Positions 1-10,162 are shown, counted from the stretch's first letter. The stretch: 64,000 nt of DNA from Acinetobacter pittii (GCF_034067285.1 NZ_CP139286.1:2666001-2730000); one strand, 5' to 3'. The notes: generated by a model from the letters alone, not told the origin. Program-made: numbers and translations.

Positions 1-113
1 TACTCACTTTACCTTTTATTATAATTAAATTACATACTTAAACTTTTATTTAGCTCTTATATTTCATAGCCTGTTTACTTGTTTTTTATTTATTTTCCGA
101 GGTTTAGATCATC

Positions 114-581
114 ATGAAAAAAACATTATTATCAGTAGCACTCTTAAGTATCCTCCTTGCCGCTTGTAGCAAAAATGAAAATAAAGCCGACACGACTCAA
201 GCATCTGCTCCTGCACAAACGACCGAAGCAAATAACAATGCTGTAGATAGCGCGCACACAGCGGAAAACTCACTCGATTGGGACGGTACATATAAAGGTA
301 CCCTCCCATGTGCAGACTGTGAAGGTATTAAAACTGAATTAGAACTTAAAGATGATAAAACCTATGAGCTGACTGAAACTTATATTGGTAAAGGTGATAC
401 CAACCCATTTGAAACCCATGGTACCTTTACTTTCGACAAAGATAATACGTCAGTCATTACCTTAGATGATAAAGGCCAAAACCGTAAATTCTTTATTGGT
501 GAAAACACTGCAACTGCTTTAGATATGGAAGGTAAAAAAGTTGAAGGCTCTTTAGCTGAACACTATGTTTTGAAAAAATAA
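114..581 (+). CDS. nlpE: NlpE-like copper-resistance/envelope-stress lipoprotein
   Basis: Predicted outer-membrane lipoprotein of 155 residues. The N-terminus is a lipoprotein signal peptide with lipobox LAAC (Cys18). A low-complexity Ala/Thr/Asn/Glu linker follows to about residue 50. The rest matches the NlpE N-terminal domain: DGTYKGTLPCADCEGI contains the CxxC typical of the family, and it is followed by beta-rich sequence. In E. coli, NlpE takes part in copper tolerance and Cpx surface sensing. The E. coli protein is about 236 residues with a second OB-fold domain, which is absent here; single-domain versions are common. A GAGG Shine-Dalgarno lies 11 nt before the ATG. The family call rests on motif recognition; a copper role is inference. 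Confidence 0.78.
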   Translation: MKKTLLSVALLSILLAACSKNENKADTTQASAPAQTTEANNNAVDSAHTAENSLDWDGTYKGTLPCADCEGIKTELELKDDKTYELTETYIGKGDTNPFETHGTFTFDKDNTSVITLDDKGQNRKFFIGENTATALDMEGKKVEGSLAEHYVLKK

Positions 582-592
582 TTTTTAATAAT

Positions 593-623
593 TAAAAAAC
601 CCGCTCATTTGAGCGGGTTTTTT
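593..623. terminator. Bidirectional intrinsic terminator (nlpE / aceA)
   Basis: ACCCGCTC-attt-GAGCGGGT stem flanked by an A-run on the left and a T-run on the right, so it can end both converging genes. Confidence 0.9.
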
Positions 624-636
624 GATGAATCAATTC

Positions 637-2241
637 TTAGTGAGCAGCGAATTGGTTCATTGTGTTTTTAGCATCGTCATGCGCTTTAAGAGCGTTGTCA
701 CCAGAGAAGATTTCTTTGTGATCATCACCGATGTCAGAACCCGCCATTGCTTGGTGTTTAACACAAGCGATGCCACCGCGGATTTCTTTACGTTGTACGC
801 CAGCAACATAAGCCAACATACCTTCAGAACCGAAGTAACCTTGTGCAAGTTCATGAGTAGAAAGAGCCGCAGTATGGTAAGTCGGAAGTGTGATCAAGTG
901 ATGGAACACACCTGCTTCGCGAGAAGCATCTGCTTGGAAAGTACGGATCTTGTCATCAGCATCAGCAGCTAATTCAGTGTTGTCATATTCAGCACTCATT
1001 AATTTAGCGCGGTCATATGCAGAAACGTCTTTACCTTCAGCAACCCAACGGTCGTAAGCTTGTTGACGGAAGTTTAAAGTCCAGTTGAATGATGGGCTGT
1101 TGTTATAAACAAGCTTAGCATTTGGAACAACTTCTTTAACACGGTTAACCATGTGTGCGATTTCTTCTACGTTTGGAGTCGCAGTTTCGATCCAAAGAAG
1201 GTCAGCACCATTTTGAAGGCTAGATACACAGTCAAGTACAACACGGTCAATTTGAGTGTCAGCACGGAACTGATATAAACCAGAAGGTAAACGCTTAGGA
1301 CGGTGTAATTTACCATCACGCTTGATTAAGATTTCGTCTTCTTGAGCATCAGCGATGTCAATTTCTTGAGTATCTAAATAGCTGATGTATTGAGAAGCAA
1401 TGTCACCTGGCTCTTTAACCACTGGGATTTTTTGAGTCAAGTCAGCGCCTTCAGAGTCAGTACGTGCAACGATGATACCGTCATCAACACCCATTTCTAA
1501 GAATGCATAACGTAATGCATGGATCTTAGCGATGAAGTCTTCGTGTGGAACAGTTACTTTACCAGCTTGGTGACCACATTGTTTAGCATCAGATACTTGG
1601 TTTTCGATTTGAAGCGCACAAGCACCAGCTTCGATCATTTTCTTAGCAAGTAAGTAAGTTGCTTCTTCGTTACCGAAACCAGCATCGATGTCCGCAATAA
1701 TTGGCACAACGTGAGTTTCAAAGTTGTCAATTTGAGCTGTGATTTCAGCTGCTTTAGCAGTATCACCAGCTTCTTGTGCTTTTTTAAGTGCACGGAATAA
1801 ATCGTTTAATTCTTTTGCGTCAGCTTGACGTAAGAAAGTATAGATTTCTTCGATCAATGCAGGAACAGAAGTTTTTTCGTGCATAGATTGGTCAGGAAGT
1901 GGACCAAACTCAGAACGAAGAGCAGCAACCATCCAACCAGAAAGGTAGATATAACGTTTGCTTGTAGTACCGAAATATTTTTTGTTCGCAATCATTTTTT
2001 GTTGTGCGATGAAACCATGCCAGCAACCTAATGATTGAGTGTATTTGCTTGAGTCAGCATCGTATTCAGCCATATCACGACGCATAATCGCAGCTGTATA
2101 CTTAGCAATATCTAAACCAGTTTTGAAACGGTTTTGAAGTTGCATACGAGCAGCATCTTCTGGGCTAATGTCTGCCCAAGTGTTGCCGAATTTTGCTTTT
2201 AATTGACGTACTGCATCAATCGCTGTTTGATATGTAGTCAT
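637..2241 (-). CDS. aceA: Isocitrate lyase (glyoxylate shunt)
   Basis: Cleaves isocitrate to glyoxylate and succinate, allowing growth on acetate, alkanes and fatty acids. The protein is 534 residues, the length class of Pseudomonas/Acinetobacter isocitrate lyases rather than the 434-residue E. coli form. The catalytic signature reads KQCGH (Cys222) instead of KKCGH, as in that longer subfamily. Upstream, DIDAGFGNEEATYLL is the Mg-binding part of the barrel. An AGGA Shine-Dalgarno sits 7 nt before the ATG. It is transcribed divergently from a LysR-type regulator across a long AT-rich spacer. No aceB or aceK is adjacent. Identification is secure; control by the neighbouring LysR gene is only suggested by position. 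Confidence 0.97.
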   Translation of the reverse strand: MTTYQTAIDAVRQLKAKFGNTWADISPEDAARMQLQNRFKTGLDIAKYTAAIMRRDMAEYDADSSKYTQSLGCWHGFIAQQKMIANKKYFGTTSKRYIYLSGWMVAALRSEFGPLPDQSMHEKTSVPALIEEIYTFLRQADAKELNDLFRALKKAQEAGDTAKAAEITAQIDNFETHVVPIIADIDAGFGNEEATYLLAKKMIEAGACALQIENQVSDAKQCGHQAGKVTVPHEDFIAKIHALRYAFLEMGVDDGIIVARTDSEGADLTQKIPVVKEPGDIASQYISYLDTQEIDIADAQEDEILIKRDGKLHRPKRLPSGLYQFRADTQIDRVVLDCVSSLQNGADLLWIETATPNVEEIAHMVNRVKEVVPNAKLVYNNSPSFNWTLNFRQQAYDRWVAEGKDVSAYDRAKLMSAEYDNTELAADADDKIRTFQADASREAGVFHHLITLPTYHTAALSTHELAQGYFGSEGMLAYVAGVQRKEIRGGIACVKHQAMAGSDIGDDHKEIFSGDNALKAHDDAKNTMNQFAAH

Positions 2242-2828
2242 GATATTGTCCTGTATTCATTTTAGGATTTCATCGATCGAAGCCTAGAGTCACGTTACTT
2301 AAATTTCTTATGACACCAGCTGCTTCCTCATGAGCACAGCTTAGACTTAGCCAATCAATTAATCCAATATCCTTTGTTAATCTTCAGTATTTATTTAAAA
2401 AATATACTAATAAATCGATATTATAGATAAAACTAAAAACCTTAACACTCTGTTTATAAAAATAAAATTATCCTAAAGGAGTATAGAGTTTTATTCTAAA
2501 AACTTAGTAAGTCTTATTTTTATACAATTTTTGGAGATTTTCCACTCATTTTTAAATCTAAAAGTCAATTGTAAATTAGGCTATTTTTGCCAATGTAAAA
2601 AGTCAATTGATATGCTAGAAATTGAAGATATCTTCATAAATAAAGTGAATTTATATTTATTGGCTTTGAAATAAGGCAAATACAATAAACATATGGTCTT
2701 AAAGCCCTTCTCTCTCCTACTTAATTCCTACAAAAAATGTCGCTTTTCTCATCATTTTTTCACACAATAGTTATTAAATATGGCATAATTTGAAACAATT
2801 TCAGGGTTTTATTTTCGGTATTTTTTTT
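2242..2828. other. Long divergent intergenic region between aceA and a LysR gene
   Basis: 587 bp without a credible gene. It must hold the aceA promoter and the regulator promoter. The 12-mer AAAAGTCAATTG occurs twice (2560-2571 and 2598-2609), the second ending in the palindrome TCAATTGA. An extended -10-like TGGCATAAT (2781-2789) lies 40 bp before the regulator ATG. Nothing else recognisable. Confidence 0.5.
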
Positions 2829-3818
2829 ATGAATCTGGAGCGAGTAGATCTTAATCTATTAATATATCTTGATGTACTTCTTCGTGAAAAAAATGTTACA
2901 CGCGCAGCCGAACAGCTTGGGGTAACTCAGCCTGCAATGAGTAATATTTTACGTCGTTTACGTAATTTATTTAATGATCCGCTTCTTATTCGTTCTTCTG
3001 AAGGGATGACTCCAACAGAACGTGCACTTGAATTACAACCGCGTATTCGTGATGCCCTTTCTGATCTTTCCATGATTTTGGAACCCCGTACCGAATTCCG
3101 CCCTTATACAAGTAATCGCGTTTTCCGCATTATGACATCTGACTATGCCGAGGCAACTTTAGTCCCGCGTCTTGTCAAAGCTCTACGCTCTGAAGCTCCA
3201 AATGTTGTACTCGATTTTCTTACACCAAGTGATGTGTCTTATAGAGACATGGAACAAGGTAAAGTTGATCTTGCGATTAATAGATTTAATGAAATACCGC
3301 AAAGTTTCCACCAAGTTTTAGTTTGGCGTGATAGTTTCAGCTGTATTCTTAACGACAAACATCCTGCTGTAACTCATTTGAACCTAAAAAGTTATTTAGA
3401 TGCACAACATATCTGGGTTTCTAAAACAGGTATGGGCGTAGGTTTTGGTGTAAATCCAGACAAACAAGGCGGTTTAGGCTGGATTGATCAGGCATTAGAA
3501 CGTATTGGTCAACGTCGTAAAATTTCTGTATTTACCCGTCACTACCAAATGCCAGCATTACTTGCTCAAAATGTTGACTTGATTGCCACCCTTCCAACTC
3601 GGATGGCACGCCTACAAACTCAAAATCCTAAACTGGTTATAAAGGATCCTCCTTTTTATATTCCAGAATTTGAACTTAAAATGGCTTGGTGTCCGTTATT
3701 ACATCATCATCCTGCTCATCGCTGGTTGCGCCAACTTATTTTATTTGTTGCTCGTCAAATGATTGAAGAAGAAAACCGTGAATTTCTAACCAACAATTCA
3801 CAATTTTCTCACTATTAA
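2829..3818 (+). CDS. LysR-family transcriptional regulator
   Basis: 329-residue DNA-binding regulator. The winged HTH is at the N-terminus (LNLLIYLDVLLREKNVTRAAEQLG, then VTQPAMSNILRRLR), followed by a NodD-like substrate-binding domain to the C-terminus. I chose the ATG at 2829 because the HTH begins right after it; a TTG at 2790 would add 13 hydrophobic residues that LysR proteins lack and would overlap a likely -10 element. Neither start has a strong Shine-Dalgarno. It is divergent from aceA, the usual arrangement for a LysR protein and its target, so control of the glyoxylate shunt is a reasonable but untested guess. The effector cannot be told from sequence. Confidence 0.9.
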   Translation: MNLERVDLNLLIYLDVLLREKNVTRAAEQLGVTQPAMSNILRRLRNLFNDPLLIRSSEGMTPTERALELQPRIRDALSDLSMILEPRTEFRPYTSNRVFRIMTSDYAEATLVPRLVKALRSEAPNVVLDFLTPSDVSYRDMEQGKVDLAINRFNEIPQSFHQVLVWRDSFSCILNDKHPAVTHLNLKSYLDAQHIWVSKTGMGVGFGVNPDKQGGLGWIDQALERIGQRRKISVFTRHYQMPALLAQNVDLIATLPTRMARLQTQNPKLVIKDPPFYIPEFELKMAWCPLLHHHPAHRWLRQLILFVARQMIEEENREFLTNNSQFSHY

Positions 3819-3858
3819 ATAAATTTTAATTTAATTGTCGATTTTAGACATTATCTTC

Positions 3859-3898
3859 AAGCGCTGAGCAATCAATCTGATTACCTCAGCGCTTTTTT
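3859..3898 (+). terminator. Intrinsic terminator after LysR gene
   Basis: AAGCGCTGAG and CTCAGCGCTT arms with a 17-nt loop, then a T-run. Confidence 0.85.
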
Positions 3899-3941
3899 GT
3901 GTTAAAACATAGTCATAATAATGATGAACCTCGGGTGATTT

Positions 3942-5267
3942 GTGAGTCTCTTTCAAAATATCATTATCATCGCACTGCTCATCATCGCAGCAGGCTTTTT
4001 ATCTTTAACTGAAATTGCCTTGGCTGGTGCCAGAAAAGTAAAGTTAAAAATTTTAGCCGAAGCTGGCGAAGAACGTGCCCAACAAGTACTTGATCTACAA
4101 GAACAATCTGCTGACTTTTTTGCAGCTTCTCAAATTGGCCTAAATGCTGTTGCAATTTTAGGCGGTATTTTAGGTGAAGCTGCTTTTCGTCCCTTTTTTG
4201 TCACATTAGTTGACCGTTTTTATGAAGGTCCTTGGACACAGACCATTGGTTTTGCCCTCTCCTTCACCTTAGTAACTTCTCTATTTATTTTATTCGCAGA
4301 TCTCATGCCAAAGCGCCTGGCCATGATTGCACCTGAAAAAATTGCGATTAGCGTTATTAACCCAATTCAAGTTTTTATTAAGGTTTGTAAGCCCTTAGCT
4401 TGGGGAATAAATGCAATTGCCAACTTGCTATTTCGTTTATTTAAAGTGAATACAACACGAGAAGATAATATTACTTTTGATGATATTTCAGCAGTTATGG
4501 ATGCAGGCGCACAAGCTGGCGTACTTCAAAAACAAGAACATCACTTTATTGAGAACGTTTTTGAACTAGAAGAACGTACTGTACCATCAAGCATGACTAC
4601 ACGCGAAAACGTCGTTTATTTCACCTTAAATGAACATGAAGACAGTATTCGTCAAAAATTAGCAGAATATCCTTATTCAAAATTTTTAGTATGTAATGAA
4701 AATATTGATCAGGTCATTGGTTATGTTGATGCTAAAGATTTCTTGGTGCGCATTTTAAACAATCAATCTCCAACACAATTGAATGAAACAACCATTCGTA
4801 CTGTCCTGATGATTCCTGACACCCTAACTCTCTCGGAATTACTTGATCGTTTCCGCTCTACAAAAGAGAAATTTGCGGTAGTCATAAATGAATATGCACT
4901 CGTTGTCGGGGTAATCACCTTGAGTGACATTATGATTACAGTTATGGGGGATTGGGTTACTCCTATCGAAGAAGAGCAACAAATCATTAAACGTGATAAT
5001 AACTCTTGGTTAATTGATGGCAGCACACCGATTGATGACCTAAGACATGCACTTGAAATTGATGAAATGCCTGATGAAGAAAATTACGAGACGCTTGCAG
5101 GCTTCATGATGTATCGTTTACGCAAAATTCCACGTCCAGCAGATTTTGTAGAATTTGGTGGATATAAATTTGAAGTTGTCGATGTTGACCATTTTAAAAT
5201 TGACCAACTCCTTGTTACTCGAATTTTAGAACAAGCCGAAGTACACTCATCAATTGATGAAAATTAA
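3942..5267 (+). CDS. CNNM/CorC-type membrane protein with CBS pair (hemolysin family)
   Basis: 441-residue inner-membrane protein. The N-terminal DUF21/CNNM domain (about residues 1-190) has several hydrophobic segments and opens with a TEIALAGARK motif. A pair of CBS domains follows (about 205-330, e.g. EYALVVGVITLSDIMITVMG), and a CorC/HlyC-type domain is at the C-terminus (about 350-430). The same architecture is found in E. coli YfjD/YtfL and in proteins annotated as hemolysins; experimental work on relatives points to Mg2+/Co2+ efflux or cation homeostasis, not hemolysis. The start is GTG with a weak ribosome site. Single-gene unit between two terminators. Confidence 0.88.
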   Translation: MSLFQNIIIIALLIIAAGFLSLTEIALAGARKVKLKILAEAGEERAQQVLDLQEQSADFFAASQIGLNAVAILGGILGEAAFRPFFVTLVDRFYEGPWTQTIGFALSFTLVTSLFILFADLMPKRLAMIAPEKIAISVINPIQVFIKVCKPLAWGINAIANLLFRLFKVNTTREDNITFDDISAVMDAGAQAGVLQKQEHHFIENVFELEERTVPSSMTTRENVVYFTLNEHEDSIRQKLAEYPYSKFLVCNENIDQVIGYVDAKDFLVRILNNQSPTQLNETTIRTVLMIPDTLTLSELLDRFRSTKEKFAVVINEYALVVGVITLSDIMITVMGDWVTPIEEEQQIIKRDNNSWLIDGSTPIDDLRHALEIDEMPDEENYETLAGFMMYRLRKIPRPADFVEFGGYKFEVVDVDHFKIDQLLVTRILEQAEVHSSIDEN

Positions 5268-5280
5268 ATTATATTAATTT

Positions 5281-5315
5281 AAATACCCCATGATTTTAGA
5301 TGGGGTATTTTTTTT
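5281..5315 (+). terminator. Intrinsic terminator
   Basis: AAATACCCCAT / ATGGGGTATTT stem with an 8-nt loop and following T-run. Confidence 0.88.
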
Positions 5316-5836
5316 AATCTAAATAAATTTTTTAAATATATGTAATAATTATTTTAGATCTATTTATTCAATTTGCTCTTTTAATTTAAAAGTATTATTA
5401 TTTTATTTAACACCTTTATTAAAGCTTAAATACTGAAAAATAATAGAATAATCTATATATCTCAATGACCACAAAAAGATTAAGTCCCCTTTACATTGTA
5501 AATAAGCTTGTATATCTTGACTTGAAGTATAGTTTTAAATGGTTCTTCTTCTCATTTCACTCATCAAAACATATATAATTAAAAAAAATGCCATATAATT
5601 TTTATTTTTATATTACCTTTATATCATTTTATAATAGTATTTATTTATTATAATACCACTATAATGTTAATATATATGTTCAGTATTTCGCCTATATATA
5701 CCCTTTTAAATGAATATATATTAACCAAATAAACTAAATATATTATTTGTCTTTTTAATAAAAATTAATAAGAATAACCAAGGTCAGAGTTTTGAATAAA
5801 CTTGTTCAGTAAAACTATAGGCAAAGGATTGATTGT
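5316..5836. other. AT-rich spacer upstream of the citrate-type transporter
   Basis: About 520 bp, conspicuously rich in TATA/ATTA runs, with no plausible gene, RNA or large repeat. A TTGAAT-17-CTATAG promoter-like pair (5792-5820) lies too close to the Shine-Dalgarno to be convincing. Confidence 0.5.
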
Positions 5837-7174
5837 ATGCTGACATTACTTGGTGTTGGCATGATTTTGTGCTTCATGTACTTAATCATGTCCAAACGTT
5901 TAAGCCCTATTATTGCTTTAATTCTCATCCCATTTATTTTTTCTCTCATTGCCTGGGGCCTAGGTCATTATTTTGAAAGTTTGAGTCATATTGAACTCAA
6001 AGGTCTCAGTGAGATGATGCTCGATGGCATCAAAAAATTAGCGCCAACTGGCGTAATGCTTTTATTCGCAATTTTATATTTTGCCTTAATGATCGATGCA
6101 GGTCTCTTCGATCCACCAGTCAAATGGATTTTGAAAAAAGTTAAAGGTGATCCTTTAAAAATTACATTAGGAACCGTGTTCTTAACCACCATGGTTTCTT
6201 TAGATGGTGATGGTTCAACCACCTATATGATTTGTGTGGCAGCAATGCTTCCACTATATCAACGTTTAGGGATGAACACCCTAATCATGACAGCTCTTAT
6301 GCTACTCTGTAGTGGTGTGATGAACTTAACGCCATGGGGTGGTCCGACTGCTCGTGCTGCGAGTGCCCTTCAAGTTGATCCGAGCCATATTTTCGTACCA
6401 ATGATCCTTCCTATGGTTATTAGTATTGGCTGGTTATTCTTCTTGGCATACCTATATGGTCGCTATGAACAAAAACGTTTAGGTGTGATTGAGCTTGAAA
6501 CTCATCATGGTGACAATATTACAGTATCTAAAGATCCTGAAGCGACGCGCCCACATTTACGTAAAGTGAATATGGTGTTGACCATTATTCTCATGATTGC
6601 ATTAATCAAAGGCATTTTGCCGATGTCAGTGTTATTCATGCTAGCGTTCTGTATTGCAATGCTCATTAACTACCCTAATGTTGATATGCAGAAAAAACGT
6701 ATTGCAATGCATGCAGATAGCGTTTTAGCTGTGGTAGGCTTAATTTTCGCTGCGGGTATTTTCACAGGTATTTTATCTGGTACAGGTATGGTTGAGGCGA
6801 TGTCTAAAGAGTTCGTCGCAATGATTCCTCCAAGTATGGGTCCATACCTTGCACCGATCACTGCTTTAGTCAGCATGCCATTGACCTTCTTTATGTCAAA
6901 TGATGCATTCTTCTATGGTGTACTACCAATTCTTGCTGAAGCTGCTTCACATTATGGTATTAGTGCAGAAGCGATTGCTCGTGCATCAATTGTAGGTCAA
7001 CCTGTACACTTGCTATCACCTCTTGTTCCATCAACCTATTTGTTATGTGGTCTTGCTAAAGTCGATTTTGCCGACCATCAAAAGTTCACTTTAAAGTGGG
7101 CATTCATAACTTGTATGGTATTAATGGGTACTGCTTTAGTGATTGGTGTTTTCCCACTCTTTAGCACGCTTTAA
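5837..7174 (+). CDS. CitMHS-family citrate/metal-citrate transporter
   Basis: 445-residue polytopic membrane protein with about 11-12 hydrophobic segments. It matches the CitMHS family (the CitM/CitN group that carries Mg2+- or Ca2+-citrate with H+): the conserved SLDGDGSTTYMI motif lies near residue 120, TPWGGPTARAA near 170, and the C-terminal half repeats a similar hydrophobic pattern with SNDAFFYGVLPIL. An AAGGA Shine-Dalgarno sits 8 nt before the ATG. It stands alone, without a CitB-like two-component system, so regulation is unknown. The family is secure; citrate as substrate is inferred from the family. Confidence 0.9.
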   Translation: MLTLLGVGMILCFMYLIMSKRLSPIIALILIPFIFSLIAWGLGHYFESLSHIELKGLSEMMLDGIKKLAPTGVMLLFAILYFALMIDAGLFDPPVKWILKKVKGDPLKITLGTVFLTTMVSLDGDGSTTYMICVAAMLPLYQRLGMNTLIMTALMLLCSGVMNLTPWGGPTARAASALQVDPSHIFVPMILPMVISIGWLFFLAYLYGRYEQKRLGVIELETHHGDNITVSKDPEATRPHLRKVNMVLTIILMIALIKGILPMSVLFMLAFCIAMLINYPNVDMQKKRIAMHADSVLAVVGLIFAAGIFTGILSGTGMVEAMSKEFVAMIPPSMGPYLAPITALVSMPLTFFMSNDAFFYGVLPILAEAASHYGISAEAIARASIVGQPVHLLSPLVPSTYLLCGLAKVDFADHQKFTLKWAFITCMVLMGTALVIGVFPLFSTL

Positions 7175-7189
7175 TTATTCATATGCAAT

Positions 7190-7216
7190 AAAAAGCCCCA
7201 AACGGGGCTTTTTTTA
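7190..7216. terminator. Bidirectional intrinsic terminator
   Basis: AAAAAGCCCC-aaac-GGGGCTTTTTTT between converging genes. Confidence 0.9.
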
Positions 7217-7726
7217 TTTCTGTACATATTCAATTAAGTGATCTAACACAATGTGAAAATGCAAGGTAATGTCTTCTTCTAAAATTTTATAAGCATTATC
7301 AAACTGAACCATTGGCCAACCTTCTTTCCAAAATGGAAAAATATTGTGTAGACCTTCAGTCACGATCGCATCTTCACGACTAATCGCTTGAGCAACTTGA
7401 GCTAAAACCTGAGCGGTTTCTGCACCATCAATAGCTAAATAATCAATACCACGTGCTTTAAAAATACGGATACGGTCTTTTTTATAACGAATCTTTTTTG
7501 CCTGACCTGAATTCAAGCCTAATGCCAGCGTAGCAGCTTCTACAAACTTTTCTTCAAAGTTTGCATTCAATGCAACTAAAGCCTGTTTATGTGCTTCTTG
7601 ACGCCCAGCTTTCCCCCCATTACGGATAATCTCATTTGCTTCCGTATCCAGCTTATCTTTTTTCATAGACTGTAAAATGTCTAAAATTTCGATATCGCTT
7701 AAAGATTCAGGAGATTGCTCAATCAT
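7214..7726 (-). CDS. Uncharacterised soluble protein
   Basis: I do not recognise this family. From the ATG at 7726 (AGGA upstream) it is 170 residues, acidic at the N-terminus and without a signal peptide or membrane segment. A TTG six codons upstream is less likely. The middle is basic (KKIRYKKDRIRIFKARG) and could touch nucleic acid, but that is speculation. It converges on the citrate-type transporter and shares its terminator. Confidence 0.7.
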   Translation of the reverse strand: MIEQSPESLSDIEILDILQSMKKDKLDTEANEIIRNGGKAGRQEAHKQALVALNANFEEKFVEAATLALGLNSGQAKKIRYKKDRIRIFKARGIDYLAIDGAETAQVLAQVAQAISREDAIVTEGLHNIFPFWKEGWPMVQFDNAYKILEEDITLHFHIVLDHLIEYVQK

Positions 7727-7947
7727 GGGAGTCCTAATACACAAAAATAAAAAAACATTGTCTCATAAAAGCGATATCAAAGCAGAATAAAATTTTAAAT
7801 AGCCTATTATCTTGACTATTTTTATAGTTCTAACTTCATAGACTACACTCATAAAATCAAATAATTCTTTGGTTATAATTTTATTATTTGCCAAATTAAT
7901 TTTACCCTGATAATATTATTTTACCCAGATAAAAATATACGGCTAAA

Positions 7948-8496
7948 ATGAATACTAAAATCACCTATACTGCTTTTAGTGGAAGCACGCTTATTGCGAG
8001 TGACTCCCTAATTGAACTTGCAAAAAAACTTAAAGATCTTCCGAAAACAACGGGAAATATTCTGATTTTTAATGATCAAACAGGTCAACAAATTGATCTT
8101 GATCTTTCTGGTTCGGAACAAGAATTTCAACAGCGTTATGCTGAACCCGAAGAAATTAAGAAAGTTGGACGACCTAAACTTGGAGTAATTTCGCGTGAAA
8201 TCACTTTACAGAAAAAACATTGGGATTGGTTAGATCAACAAAGTGCGAGTGCATCAGCAATAATTCGCAAGTTAATTGATAAAGAATTAAATAACCCAAA
8301 TTCTGAAGGTAATATTATGCTCGCTAAACAAGCCATCGACCGTTTTATGTCTGCTATGTTGGGTAATATGCCAAATTATGAGGAAGCAACACGCGCCTTA
8401 TACCAAGGTGAGCGAGATGTATTTTTAAAGATGATTCAGAGCTATCCTAAAGATTTGAGAGAATATTTAACTTTAAAAACTCAAAATATTTTCTAA
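7948..8496 (+). CDS. DUF2239 family protein
   Basis: 182 residues, matching the DUF2239 family. The N-terminal half (about 1-65) is beta-rich and includes an FNDQTGQQIDLDLSG segment. The second half has the family hallmark GRPKLGVISREITL followed by KKHWDWLDQQ and a ribbon-helix-helix-like SASASAIIRKLIDKEL, then a helical tail. The RHH-like centre suggests DNA binding, which is inference. Upstream are two similar 14-16 bp direct repeats (7900-7930) that could be an autoregulatory site. Molecular function is unknown for the family. Confidence 0.82.
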   Translation: MNTKITYTAFSGSTLIASDSLIELAKKLKDLPKTTGNILIFNDQTGQQIDLDLSGSEQEFQQRYAEPEEIKKVGRPKLGVISREITLQKKHWDWLDQQSASASAIIRKLIDKELNNPNSEGNIMLAKQAIDRFMSAMLGNMPNYEEATRALYQGERDVFLKMIQSYPKDLREYLTLKTQNIF

Positions 8497-8502
8497 ACCC
8501 AA

Positions 8503-8531
8503 TAAAAAAACCCGCTTACGCGGGTTTTTTC
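8503..8531. terminator. Bidirectional intrinsic terminator
   Basis: CCCGC-ttac-GCGGG flanked by A7 and T6, between converging DUF2239 gene and cysN. Confidence 0.9.
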
Positions 8532-8548
8532 AAAATCAATTCAGTCTA

Positions 8549-10162
8549 TTAAAGACGGACTAATTCCACAACTTTTTCAACTGCTTCTTCAACGGTTTCA
8601 GCAGTAACTTCTGTATCTGTGCCATCCACAGCCGTAGTGATAACCACAACACCTGTCTCACGCAATAAAGTAATTTGTTCAGCACTTAAGTTGGCTTTTG
8701 CAATCGCAACTACACCTTGTTGGATCAATAAGCTTTCTAAAACTTGAGCTTTCTCGATTAACTGTGCAGAAATCCCAATCACTGCAGGTTTTTGACCTAA
8801 ACGCGCAGCACGATCTTCAGCTGTTACAGGATTGCTATGCGCAGTCCATTCAACAGCAGCTTCAACCATACCCGCACCAACCGTTACATTGCTTAAACGA
8901 TCAATAAAGATGAATGAGCCTGTATAACGAGAATCTTGATATTGATCAAATACAACCGGCGCATCAAACTCAACCACAACATCGGCAATTGCATTTAGCT
9001 CAAGCTCTTCAACGTGAGTATGCTCAAGCGTATTCACATTCACACGATAGTGAATGTTAGTTACTTTGGCAGGAACAGTCTGTGTGCCAATCTTAACGTT
9101 GTACAGCTTGCCTTTCACCAGCGGATGTTCATTCATCCATACTACTGAAGCACGAACACTACGCGAAATTAATGGTTGCTCGCCAGCACGTACCAAAACA
9201 TTACCACGGCTAATATCAATTTCATCATTTAATGTTAATGTAACCGCTTGACCTGCTACAGCTTGCTCAAGGTTTCCATCAAAAGTAACGATTTCTTTAA
9301 CTGTTGAACGCTTACCTGATGGAAGTGCAACAATCTCATCACCAACGTTGATTTCACCTAAAGCAATCGTACCAGCAAAACCACGGAAATCGAGGTTTGG
9401 GCGATTCACATACTGAACCGGGAAACGGAATTCGTGTTTATTCGATTCACGACTAATTTCCACCGATTCAAGAATGCTCATCAAGGTTTGACCTTTGTAC
9501 CAAGGCGTATGAGCTGATGGATTTACAACGTTATCGCCATTTAAAGCAGAAATTGGTACAAACTGAATATTGGCTGGACGGCGATCGCCCAACTGGCTTA
9601 CGAAAGCATCATATTCAATCTGAATTTCAGTGAAACGTTCAGGTGAATATTCAACTAAGTCCATTTTATTAATGGCCACAACAATATTCTTAATACCTAG
9701 TAAACTTGCAATAAACGTATGGCGACGAGTTTGAGTTTGTACACCATAACGCGCATCAATCAAGATGATTGCCAAGTCCGCAGTTGACGCACCTGTTGCC
9801 ATGTTACGGGTATATTGTTCATGCCCTGGCGTATCAGCAATAATAAACTTACGCTTTTCTGTTGAGAAATAACGGTAAGCTACGTCAATGGTAATACCTT
9901 GTTCACGTTCTGCTTGCAGGCCATCTACCAGTAATGCCAAATCTGGTGCATCACCTGTGGTTCCTACTTTTTTACTGTCACGTGTTACCGCTTGCAATTG
10001 ATCTTCGTAAATCAATTTTGAATCGTAAAGTAAACGCCCAATAAGCGTACTTTTACCATCATCTACGTTACCGCAAGTCAAAAAGCGTAGAAGGTCTTTT
10101 TGTTCGTGTTGCTTTAAATAGGCCAAGATATCTTGACTGATTAATTCTGATTGATGAGACAT
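8549..10162 (-). CDS. cysN: Sulfate adenylyltransferase subunit 1 (GTPase subunit)
   Basis: GTP-hydrolysing subunit of ATP sulfurylase, which with CysD makes adenosine 5'-phosphosulfate from sulfate and ATP at the entry of cysteine biosynthesis. At 537 residues it is an EF-Tu-like GTPase: P-loop [15 protein letters not shown] (about residues 31-45), switch region [19 protein letters not shown], and NKMD for guanine specificity near residue 168. Beta-barrel domains II and III follow. There is no fused APS kinase (CysC), unlike NodQ. It lies 30 bp downstream of cysD in one operon. Confidence 0.97.
   Translation of the reverse strand: MSHQSELISQDILAYLKQHEQKDLLRFLTCGNVDDGKSTLIGRLLYDSKLIYEDQLQAVTRDSKKVGTTGDAPDLALLVDGLQAEREQGITIDVAYRYFSTEKRKFIIADTPGHEQYTRNMATGASTADLAIILIDARYGVQTQTRRHTFIASLLGIKNIVVAINKMDLVEYSPERFTEIQIEYDAFVSQLGDRRPANIQFVPISALNGDNVVNPSAHTPWYKGQTLMSILESVEISRESNKHEFRFPVQYVNRPNLDFRGFAGTIALGEINVGDEIVALPSGKRSTVKEIVTFDGNLEQAVAGQAVTLTLNDEIDISRGNVLVRAGEQPLISRSVRASVVWMNEHPLVKGKLYNVKIGTQTVPAKVTNIHYRVNVNTLEHTHVEELELNAIADVVVEFDAPVVFDQYQDSRYTGSFIFIDRLSNVTVGAGMVEAAVEWTAHSNPVTAEDRAARLGQKPAVIGISAQLIEKAQVLESLLIQQGVVAIAKANLSAEQITLLRETGVVVITTAVDGTDTEVTAETVEEAVEKVVELVRL

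Noticed and set aside
622-972. Open frame opposite isocitrate lyase (and similar long antisense frames elsewhere)
   Set aside because: Lies wholly within a confident gene on the other strand; no ribosome site or family motif.
5792-5820. Promoter TTGAAT-17-CTATAG before the citrate-type transporter
   Set aside because: The implied start site would fall inside or next to the Shine-Dalgarno.
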